The notes beneath the pieces are model-generated. The model did no database searches. It was not told the DNA's origin and saw nothing but the letters and a program-made list of their open reading frames with translations. A stretch of DNA of 12,462 bases from an uncultured Lachnospiraceae bacterium (GTDB taxonomy: Bacteria > Bacillota > Clostridia > Lachnospirales > Lachnospiraceae): positions 1 to 12,462 of the forward strand of contig CAJTYN010000088.1 of NCBI GenBank assembly GCA_910584115.1, read 5' to 3'. Below, in pieces: positions 6,470-12,462 of the stretch. Within the stretch, counting starts at the first letter, position 1; every line of letters begins with the position of its first letter. Position numbers and translations under genes: made by a program.

Positions 6470-7357
6470 ATGGAAAAGAAGAGTGAGAGAGCGTATGGCC
6501 GGGACGTGGTGGGGGACGGGCTCCATTCGATACAGAAGGTGATCGAGCCGCGAAAGCCCTATTCCCGCCCGATCGTCAAATATATCCTGATAAGCGTGAG
6601 CGTTTTGTTCCTGGCCGTCATGCTGGTGATCCCGCTGATCGTGGTGGCCGTCAACGCTCTTGGCGACGGCTGGGCGGCATACCGGGAGGCCATCCTGGAT
6701 GAGTATACGGTGAAAGCCCTGCTGCTCACGCTCTTGGCGACGGTGACGGCGGTGGCGGTCAATACGGTATTTGGGATCTTCGCCGCGTATCTGCTGTCAA
6801 AATTTTATTTCAAGGGGCGGCAGGTCCTGGCCACGCTGATCGACATCCCCTTTTCGATCTCGCCGGTCATCGCGGGTCTGGTGTTCATCCTGACCTTCGG
6901 GAACATCGGCTGGATGGGGGATTTCCTGAAGGCCCATGATATCAAGATCGTGTTCGCCGTGCCAGGTGTGATCCTGGCGACCATCTTCGTCACGTTCCCG
7001 TTCGTTTTTCGGGAGCTCTTCCCGGTGCTCAATGCCCAGGGGAAAGACGAGGAAGAGGCGGCGGCGCTGATGGGGGCCGGCGGCTTTATGATCTTCAGGC
7101 GGATCACATTTCCACATATCAAGTGGGCGCTCCTCTATGGCGTGATCTTGTGTACGGCCAGGGCCATGGGAGAATTTGGCGCGGTGTCGGTGATCTCCGG
7201 CCATCTGAGGGGCAAGACGAACACGCTGCCCCTCCATGTGGAGATCTTGTACAATGAATTTAACACGACGGCGGCCTTTGCGGTGTCCTCCATCCTGGTC
7301 ATCCTGGCGGTACTGATCTTGATCGCGCGGAACATCGTGGAATGGAAACGGAAGTAG
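6470..7357 (+). CDS. cysW: Sulfate/thiosulfate ABC transporter permease CysW
   Basis: This is the second half of the membrane channel, 295 residues. A charged N-terminal tail of ~35 residues precedes the first hydrophobic segment (37-62). The family markers are DIPFSISPVIAGLVFILTFG (125-144), the EAA loop EEEAAALMGAGGFMIFRRITFP (about 194-215), and ARAMGEFGAVSVISGHLRGKT (230-250), which is characteristic of CysW. GGAGG lies 6 nt before the ATG. An ATG at 6448 is out of frame and was ignored. The gene sits between cysT and cysA, with 14 nt to the cysA start. Confidence 0.95.
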   Translation: MEKKSERAYGRDVVGDGLHSIQKVIEPRKPYSRPIVKYILISVSVLFLAVMLVIPLIVVAVNALGDGWAAYREAILDEYTVKALLLTLLATVTAVAVNTVFGIFAAYLLSKFYFKGRQVLATLIDIPFSISPVIAGLVFILTFGNIGWMGDFLKAHDIKIVFAVPGVILATIFVTFPFVFRELFPVLNAQGKDEEEAAALMGAGGFMIFRRITFPHIKWALLYGVILCTARAMGEFGAVSVISGHLRGKTNTLPLHVEILYNEFNTTAAFAVSSILVILAVLILIARNIVEWKRK

Positions 7358-7371
7358 GAAGGGGAGCGGCT

Positions 7372-8130
7372 ATGTATGTGGAGATGAGGCATATCAATAA
7401 GACGTTTGACGGTTTTCAGGCGTCCAGGGACGTGAGCTTCGGGGTGGAAAAAGGTTCCCTGACGGCGCTCCTCGGACCCAGCGGGAGCGGGAAGACCACG
7501 ATCCTGCGGATGATCGCGGGGCTTGACCGGCCGGATTCGGGGGATATCCTGATCGACGGCGCGCGGGTCAACGACCTGCCCGGGAGCAAGCGGGGGATCG
7601 GATTTGTCTTCCAGAATTACGCGCTCTTCCGCTATATGACCGTGGCGGATAATATCGCCTTCGGCCTGGAAGCCAAGAAAAAGAGCCAGAGGAAGAGCAA
7701 GGCGGAGATCCGGGCCAGGGTGGAGGAACTGCTGGGACTGATCTCCATGCAGGATCTGGGGAAACGTTATCCCCATCAGCTCTCCGGCGGTCAGCGGCAG
7801 CGTGTGGCTTTCGCGCGGGCATTGGCGCCGGATCCGCAGCTCCTCTTACTGGATGAGCCCTTTGCGGCGATCGACGCGAAGGTGCGCCGGGAGCTTCGGA
7901 CCTGGCTGAAGGAGATGATCGCCCGGGTGGGCGTCACCAGTATCTTCGTGACCCATGACCAGGAGGAGGCCATGGAGGTGGCGGATCTGGTGATCCTCAC
8001 GAACCAGGGGCGGATCGAGCAGATCGGGAGTCCCGAAGAGATCTGCCTGCACCCCCAGACGGATTTTGTCCGGGATTTCATCGATGCCCGGAGGTTCGAA
8101 GCGCTGAAGACGGTCAGTCGAGAGATCTGA
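7372..8130 (+). CDS. cysA: Sulfate/thiosulfate ABC transporter ATPase CysA (short form)
   Basis: This is the ATPase that powers CysT/CysW. I start it at the ATG at 7372 because GGAAGGGGAG lies just upstream; an in-frame ATG at 7342 would run into cysW and lacks a site. That gives 252 residues with Walker A GPSGSGKTT (35-43), Q-loop Gln81, signature LSGGQ (137-141), Walker B LLLLDE (157-162) and H-loop His195. The protein ends about 20 residues past the FVRDFID segment (~230-236), so it has the nucleotide-binding domain but not the C-terminal regulatory (TOBE-like) domain found in the ~350-residue CysA proteins. The stop is followed at once by a good terminator, so this looks natural rather than broken. 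Family assignment rests largely on the operon. Confidence 0.93.
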   Translation: MYVEMRHINKTFDGFQASRDVSFGVEKGSLTALLGPSGSGKTTILRMIAGLDRPDSGDILIDGARVNDLPGSKRGIGFVFQNYALFRYMTVADNIAFGLEAKKKSQRKSKAEIRARVEELLGLISMQDLGKRYPHQLSGGQRQRVAFARALAPDPQLLLLDEPFAAIDAKVRRELRTWLKEMIARVGVTSIFVTHDQEEAMEVADLVILTNQGRIEQIGSPEEICLHPQTDFVRDFIDARRFEALKTVSREI

Positions 8131-8131
8131 A

Positions 8132-8169
8132 AAAACCCTGTGGATGCCATATCCACGGGGCTTTCTTTA
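8132..8169 (+). terminator. Rho-independent terminator of the sulfate operon
   Basis: CCCTGTGGAT (8136-8145) pairs with ATCCACGGGG (8151-8160) with one T-G wobble and a 5-nt loop. A T-rich tract (CTTTCTTTAT) follows. It starts right after the cysA stop. The T tract overlaps the -35 position of the next promoter. Confidence 0.8.
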
Positions 8170-8190
8170 TGGTGCGTCCTGTGCTATAAT
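8162..8190 (+). promoter_or_regulatory. Promoter of the rhomboid-yceG-telA operon
   Basis: A perfect extended -10 box, TGCTATAAT, ends at 8190. The -35 position at 17-bp spacing (8162-8167, TTTCTT) is weak and lies inside the upstream terminator's T tract. The extended -10 can compensate for this. The leader would be about 23 nt. Confidence 0.6.
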
Positions 8191-8219
8191 AGGAGCTTAA
8201 GGAAAGGAGGGGGATCGTG

Positions 8220-8798
8220 ATGGGCAGGAGGAAACCGAAGATAACGTTCAATTCTCCGGTCATCTTGAGTTTTACGGCGGTCTGTTCTGTGGCGCTCCTG
8301 TTGGGCTATGTGACGAAAGGGGCGTCGACGGATGCATTTTTCAGCGTATATCGGTCGTCCCTGTTGAGTCCGCTGACCTATGTGCGGCTGCTCGGGCACG
8401 TGTGCGGCCATGCCGGGTGGGAGCATTTTATCGGGAATATCATGCTGCTCCTGGTGGTGGGGCCGCTCCTGGAAGAGAAGTATGGCTCTTACAATATCCT
8501 GTTCGTCATACTGGCGACGGCCCTGGTGACGGGGATCGCGAACTGCCTCCTTTTTCCGGGGGTGCAGCTTTTGGGGGCCAGCGGCGTCGTCTTCGCCTTT
8601 ATCCTGATGGCTTCCTTTACGGGATCTCGGAACGGACAGATCCCCCTGACGTTCATCCTGGTGGCGGCGATCTATCTGGGGCAGCAGGTCTATGAAGGGA
8701 TCTTCGTCGCCAACGATGTGGCGAATCTGACCCACATCTTCGGCGGAGTGATCGGGGCCATCCTGGGGTATGCGATGAACAGAAAGCGGATGAGATAG
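8220..8798 (+). CDS. Rhomboid-family intramembrane serine protease
   Basis: This is a small integral membrane protease that cleaves other proteins within the bilayer; its substrate is unknown. With the ATG at 8220 it has 192 residues and about six hydrophobic segments, the minimal rhomboid core. Motifs are HFIGN (His69, Asn73) in the second segment, GASG with the predicted nucleophile Ser121, and NLTHIFGG with catalytic His172, followed by the typical GVIGAILGY. AAGGAGG (8204-8210) is 9 nt from this ATG and 6 nt from a GTG at 8217, so a one-residue-longer start is possible. It is the first gene of an apparent operon: the next gene starts about 34 nt after its stop with no terminator between them. 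The link to YceG/TelA suggests a role in envelope stress, by inference. Confidence 0.92.
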   Translation: MGRRKPKITFNSPVILSFTAVCSVALLLGYVTKGASTDAFFSVYRSSLLSPLTYVRLLGHVCGHAGWEHFIGNIMLLLVVGPLLEEKYGSYNILFVILATALVTGIANCLLFPGVQLLGASGVVFAFILMASFTGSRNGQIPLTFILVAAIYLGQQVYEGIFVANDVANLTHIFGGVIGAILGYAMNRKRMR

Positions 8799-8832
8799 AA
8801 GAGCGGATGGAAGAGCAGAGGTGGCGGGACAG

Positions 8833-11085
8833 ATGTTTGAACGGAAGAAGATCCGAGGGCTGGATGACTTTTTTCTGAAAATGAGCAGCAGACCGGGAAA
8901 GTGTGTGTATTTTTATCGGATCTGCGGATATACGGAAGAGGTCGGAGCGTTTATCCGGGCGTATTATCAGGCGGCGCGGCTCTCCGGCGTGGTCCAGGAG
9001 GGAAAGATCCCCAATCCGGACGAGAAGAATCTGGCATATTATGAGGAGATGATGGGCACGGACTTCCGGGCGGATCAGGGGTTCATCGCGGCGGGCTTAA
9101 AGAGATGGCTGCCCAGGCTGGACGGACGTCAGAGAGAGGACGTGGCGGCGGCTCTCTATGCGGCTCTCGATCTCCTGCGCAGATCCGGGAAGAATGAGGG
9201 GATCCTAAAGAATGCCTATATCAAATTCATGTGCTGGCTGTATTATCGGTTCGAGCGGATCGTCAGTCTGCTGGGGGCGGAGGAGGTGCCAAAGATCCTT
9301 TACGAGGGCGAGATCAGCAGGTATGAGCTGATGATGCTGACCATCCTCTCGGATGCCGGCTGCGACGTTGTGCTGCTCCAGCGCGGGGGAAAGGCGGTCC
9401 CCGGCGTGCCGGAGGAGCTGAGACTCCTTGGTATGACGGCGTTCCCGCCGGACTTTTGTCTGCGGCGGATCCGGGAGGAGATCCAGGAAGCCATGCAGAT
9501 GGAGCGGATGTATGGACAGCGGCCGACGATCGCTAACTGCACCAATGCGTGGATCACTGGGAAGGGGCTGGAGGATCTTCAGACGGCGGAAAACTTACGA
9601 GGGGACGACCCGCGGTTTTTTTATAATTGTTTCTGCCGGATCAGCGGCGTGGAGGATAAGGTCCTGTATCCCGGACAGCTCTATCAGTTTTATCAGCAGA
9701 TGAAGAACAGAGGGCGGAGGCTGGTGATCGTCAACGGGAAGATTCCCGTACCCACGCCGGAAGAAGTCAGCGGTATCCGGCGGCGGGAGAACACTACATG
9801 GATGCAGATGCTCACGGATCTTTCAAAAAACATCTCCTGCACGGCCGGCCAGGAGCTTGAGCGGGTCATGATCCAGGCGTTCCTGGATCTGATGCGGGGG
9901 GAGGCAGAAAACCCCAAGGCGAACCTGAACCAACTGACGAATACGGCGGTGTACCTGCTCTGCTGGCTCAGGCGTTATCAGAAGGATCTCTTTGGCGGAT
10001 GGAAGATGCCTCAGATCGGTTGTTTCATCCATATGGGCGGCTGTAAGGACGGGCGGGAGGCGCTGTTCCTGCGGTTCCTGGCGAGGCTGCCGGCGGATGT
10101 GCTGATCTTAGAGCCGGATCTGGGAAAGGGCTGCTGCCTCCAGGATGCCCTGTTGTACGAGATCCATTTTACAGAGACTATGGCCCTCGGGGAGTTCCCA
10201 CAGGAGGATACGGGCGTGCATATGGGGACGGCGGCGTACCATGCGGAGAGGGAACTGGATACGATCATGTATCAGGATTCCGGTATGTACCGGGAGCGGC
10301 AGTACGGGCGGGCGAACGTGGTCGTCCTGCAGACCATGTACGAGGAGATCGCACTTTTGTGGGACGAGGAGGTCAGATACCGGCCCAATTTCAGCATCGT
10401 GGAGGATACGGTGAACATCCCGGCGATCTTTGCGAAAGTCTCGGGGGTCAAGGACGGGCAGGTGGACCGATACTGGCAGTCCATCCGGGAGCTCTTGACG
10501 GAAGATACGTATGTGGCGGCGCGCGCTCCTTTTCTCGGGCCTTACGTAGAAAATCCCATGAAAGCGTATGCGGTGGAGTTTTTCAAAAACGGGAAGATCC
10601 AGAAGCGGAAGATCCGGGAGCATCCCCGTTACCCCTATGGGTATCTGCGGGAGGAGGTGCAGGAGCATATCCTGGAAAAACTCCAGATGCTCATCGACCG
10701 GCGGACGATCAGGGGTACGTCTGAAAATGGCACGGAATATACGATCGTGGCCACGGTCCTGGATCTGCCGAAAGAGATCGTGCGGATGATCCAGAGATTC
10801 GATTTTACGAAGAAAAACCCAAAGTTTCTGTACATCCACACTACGGAGACGGTCATTTCGCTGGAGGATTCCATATTGGCGGCTTTTTTGGACCTGATTG
10901 GGTTCGATGTGGTCTTTTTCGTCCCGACGGGATATGAGACTGTTGAGAGACATTTTAATAGGAAGATCTTCGAAGAGCATCAGATCGGAGAATATATGTA
11001 TGACCTGCAGGTGCCGGATCTGAAGCGGCCTGCGCAAAAGATGCGTTCCGGGTGGATGGAGAAGATCTTCAGGAGAGGTAGATAG
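8833..11085 (+). CDS. yceG: Large YceG-like protein of the Ter/TelA stress module
   Basis: This 750-residue cytoplasmic protein resembles the YceG-like family, which in Bacillus lies beside TelA-like YceH in a Ter-type stress cluster. No reaction is established for the family. I see no signal peptide or membrane segment. Three similar units recur. Each has a helical run, then a P-x-(hydrophobic) strand, and 25-29 residues later a DV-hydrophobic strand: Pro153/Asp178, Pro393/Asp422 and Pro663/Asp692. The first two also share a preceding CWL motif (134-136 and 377-379). It is clearly longer than the ~540 residues I recall for Bacillus YceG. I prefer the ATG at 8833 because GAGGTG (8818-8823) lies 9 nt upstream; the GTG at 8821 would overlap that site. 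The stop abuts the telA start codon. The family call comes from context plus general likeness. Confidence 0.75.
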   Translation: MFERKKIRGLDDFFLKMSSRPGKCVYFYRICGYTEEVGAFIRAYYQAARLSGVVQEGKIPNPDEKNLAYYEEMMGTDFRADQGFIAAGLKRWLPRLDGRQREDVAAALYAALDLLRRSGKNEGILKNAYIKFMCWLYYRFERIVSLLGAEEVPKILYEGEISRYELMMLTILSDAGCDVVLLQRGGKAVPGVPEELRLLGMTAFPPDFCLRRIREEIQEAMQMERMYGQRPTIANCTNAWITGKGLEDLQTAENLRGDDPRFFYNCFCRISGVEDKVLYPGQLYQFYQQMKNRGRRLVIVNGKIPVPTPEEVSGIRRRENTTWMQMLTDLSKNISCTAGQELERVMIQAFLDLMRGEAENPKANLNQLTNTAVYLLCWLRRYQKDLFGGWKMPQIGCFIHMGGCKDGREALFLRFLARLPADVLILEPDLGKGCCLQDALLYEIHFTETMALGEFPQEDTGVHMGTAAYHAERELDTIMYQDSGMYRERQYGRANVVVLQTMYEEIALLWDEEVRYRPNFSIVEDTVNIPAIFAKVSGVKDGQVDRYWQSIRELLTEDTYVAARAPFLGPYVENPMKAYAVEFFKNGKIQKRKIREHPRYPYGYLREEVQEHILEKLQMLIDRRTIRGTSENGTEYTIVATVLDLPKEIVRMIQRFDFTKKNPKFLYIHTTETVISLEDSILAAFLDLIGFDVVFFVPTGYETVERHFNRKIFEEHQIGEYMYDLQVPDLKRPAQKMRSGWMEKIFRRGR

Positions 11086-12216
11086 ATGGGATTAGATTTC
11101 AGTAAGGCAGCCCCGATGGCTGTCACGGAAACGAAAAATGAGCTGGAAGTGGTGGAGCAGTATGATATCGTGGCCGACCGGCAGAGGATGGACGCGGAGT
11201 TAGTCAATTCAAAGGAAGTGGACGATATCACCAGCACGATCGAGCCTTTTAATCTGGAGACGATCGTATCCTTTGGCGCCGAGGCCGCGGAGGAGATCTC
11301 CAAGGCCTCGGATGTGGTGCTGGAGAACATGAACATGTCCCAGTTGGATGACTCCAGCGAGATGCTGAGCACGCTGGCGAAGATCATGGACAAGTTCGAC
11401 ATCGATGAGATCAGGGAGGATCCGAATTTTTTTCAGAAGATCTTCGGGAATGTGCGCAGGCAGTTGGACAAGATCCTGAACAAATACCACACCATGGGTG
11501 ACGAGATCGATAAGATCTATGTGCAGCTCAAACAGTACGAGGCGGAGATCAAGCAGTCCAACCGCCGGCTGGATCAGATGTTCGATGCCAATGTGGCCTA
11601 TTACCATCAGCTGGTGAGATATATCCTGGCCGGGGAGCAGGGCTGCCGGGAGCTGGAAGACTACATCGCCAAACGGCAGACGGAGATGGAGTCCACGGGG
11701 GACGCGTCCATCCAGTTCGAGCTGCAGAGCCTCAGCCAGGCCCTGACGATGCTGGAGCAGCGGACGCAGGATCTGCGGATGGCGGAGAGCGTGGCCATGC
11801 AGTCCATCCCCATGATCAAGACCATGGAATTTTCCAATATGAACCTGGTGCGGAAGATCAATTCGGCGTTCATCATCACCCTGCCGGTCTTCAAACAGGC
11901 GCTGGCCCAGGCGATCATGCTGAAGAGACAGCGGATCCAGGCGGAGGCCATGTCGGCCCTGGATGAAAAGACCAACGAGATGCTGATCAAAAACGCCAGG
12001 AATACGGTAGAGCAGTCTAAGATGACGGCGCGGATGGCCTCTGGCAGCTCGATCAAGATAGAGACGCTGGAGACGACCTGGCGGACGATCGTGGACGGGA
12101 TCGACGAGACAAAACGGATCCAGGACGACGCCAGGAAAAAACGCGGGGAAGACCAGGCGCGGCTGGAAAATATCAAAAGGGAATTTAATGAGAAATATCA
12201 TATACCGCAGAAATAG
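11086..12216 (+). CDS. telA: TelA-family (toxic anion resistance) protein
   Basis: This 376-residue, mostly helical cytosolic protein belongs to the TelA family (YceH in Bacillus), which is linked to tellurite and other envelope or oxidative stress resistance; its biochemical activity is not settled. Family features are the coiled-coil centre (~120-165), the YHQLVRYILAGE segment (173-184), and the ESVAMQSIPMI plus NLVRKINSAFIITLPVFKQ block (234-271), which is the best conserved part. The long C-terminal helix is rich in charged residues. The ATG directly follows the yceG stop (no gap), and its AGGAGAGG site lies inside the yceG 3' end, so translation is coupled. Hairpins and a terminator follow. 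Confidence 0.93.
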   Translation: MGLDFSKAAPMAVTETKNELEVVEQYDIVADRQRMDAELVNSKEVDDITSTIEPFNLETIVSFGAEAAEEISKASDVVLENMNMSQLDDSSEMLSTLAKIMDKFDIDEIREDPNFFQKIFGNVRRQLDKILNKYHTMGDEIDKIYVQLKQYEAEIKQSNRRLDQMFDANVAYYHQLVRYILAGEQGCRELEDYIAKRQTEMESTGDASIQFELQSLSQALTMLEQRTQDLRMAESVAMQSIPMIKTMEFSNMNLVRKINSAFIITLPVFKQALAQAIMLKRQRIQAEAMSALDEKTNEMLIKNARNTVEQSKMTARMASGSSIKIETLETTWRTIVDGIDETKRIQDDARKKRGEDQARLENIKREFNEKYHIPQK

Positions 12217-12280
12217 GGGAAGGTGCTTTAAGATTATCTAAATTCTGTAAACAATTTAAATTTTAAAGATATTTTGATAT

Positions 12281-12305
12281 AGTATCGTGGATACTCAGAT
12301 TTTTT
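12281..12305 (+). terminator. Weak hairpin-T element after telA
   Basis: AGTATC pairs with GATACT around a 3-nt loop, and six T follow after a 4-nt gap. The stem is short and the gap makes it a poor terminator; the larger structure just downstream is more likely to stop transcription. Confidence 0.3.
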
Positions 12306-12309
12306 AAAT

Positions 12310-12332
12310 GTACTTTTCTGCGAGAAAAGTAC
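12310..12332. repeat. Perfect inverted repeat (first of two stacked hairpins)
   Basis: GTACTTTTCT pairs perfectly with AGAAAAGTAC around GCG. It has no T run of its own and directly precedes the second, larger hairpin, so the two may form one structured element. Confidence 0.7.
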
Positions 12333-12333
12333 C

Positions 12334-12384
12334 AAAAGCGCCGGGGGATCGCGATCTCCCCCGGACCCTTTAAAGCGCTTTTTT
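12334..12384 (+). terminator. Composite hairpin terminator of the rhomboid-yceG-telA operon
   Basis: The outer stem AAAAGCGC (12334-12341) pairs with GCGCTTTT (12375-12382). The inner stem CGGGGGA pairs with TCCCCCG around a palindromic GATCGCGATC region. An 11-nt bulge lies on the 3' side. Six T end the structure. It would stop rightward transcription and, with A-rich DNA on its left side, could also work leftward. Confidence 0.7.
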
Positions 12385-12391
12385 AGGTTTT

Positions 12392-12462
12392 TCAAACACG
12401 CTCTGGAGATGCTTTATTTTCCTTTATTTTTTCTTCCCCGAAGACCCAAACATCCGACATAT
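12392..12462 (-). CDS. Possible 3' end of a leftward gene (partial) or a chance short frame
   Basis: On the - strand a frame open at the window edge ends with TGA at 12392-12394. From an internal ATG at 12460 it reads 22 residues, beginning MSDVWVFGEEKIKE. If it is the end of a gene from the right, the composite hairpin would be a shared convergent terminator. It is too short to identify, and could as well be part of a dispersed repeat or chance. Confidence 0.2.
   Translation of the reverse strand, partial: MSDVWVFGEEKIKENKASPERV

Noticed and set aside
10108..11037. Long - strand reading frame (309 codons) opposite yceG
   Set aside because: It lies entirely within the yceG coding region and has no start signals; composition is typical of a shadow frame.
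11209..12201. Long - strand reading frame (330 codons) opposite telA
   Set aside because: It is antisense to a strongly conserved TelA gene; the product is low-complexity His/Leu/Arg-rich shadow coding.
12308..12373. 21-codon frame starting at ATG 12308
   Set aside because: It coincides with the two hairpins and has no ribosome binding site; structure explains the sequence better.

Overview
The window looks like chromosomal DNA of a Clostridia-type Firmicute, probably a gut Lachnospiraceae relative. The grounds are strong AAGGAGG-type ribosome binding sites, SigA-like promoters, hairpin-plus-T-run terminators, lipoprotein substrate-binding proteins, GC-rich coding with AT-rich intergenic DNA, and a YceG/TelA gene pair. 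I saw no phage, transposon, CRISPR or conjugation genes. The content is mostly transport and stress-response genes.

Layout. (1) 1-240: a tRNA-Trp gene (73-143) and a terminator (197-238). (2) 318-800, + strand: a small cytosolic protein with a very histidine-rich N-terminus, unknown function. It converges on the next block across a strong two-way terminator (821-863). (3) 4292-869, - strand: an ABC importer of the methionine (MetNIQ) type. Its first gene encodes an unusual lipoprotein joining a family-3 amino-acid-binding domain to a MetQ/NlpA domain; metN (with NIL domain) and metI follow. A strong hairpin sits between the binding-protein gene and metN. (4) 4293-4541: a divergent control region with one promoter per direction and two copies of the 14-bp palindromic element AGACAAACGTTTGA. 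(5) 4542-8130, + strand: a complete sulfate/thiosulfate importer (sbp, cysT, cysW, cysA), closed by a terminator. (6) 8185-12216, + strand: an apparent operon of a rhomboid protease, a large YceG-like protein and a TelA-family protein. (7) 12217-12462: stacked hairpins ending in a terminator, then what may be the 3' end of a leftward gene at the window edge.

How the genes work together. Blocks 3 and 5 are head-to-head importers for organic sulfur (methionine and possibly another amino acid such as cystine) and inorganic sulfur (sulfate/thiosulfate). The paired palindromes between them suggest control by one regulator not encoded here. Block 6 is part of the Ter/TelA-type stress-response set, coupled to a membrane protease; no TerD or TerC gene is visible in the window.

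The least ordinary items are the two-family binding-protein fusion, the twin operator-like palindromes between the two importers, the threefold internal repeat in the YceG-like protein, the rhomboid-YceG-TelA operon and the His-rich protein. None can be shown to be a new system from sequence alone.
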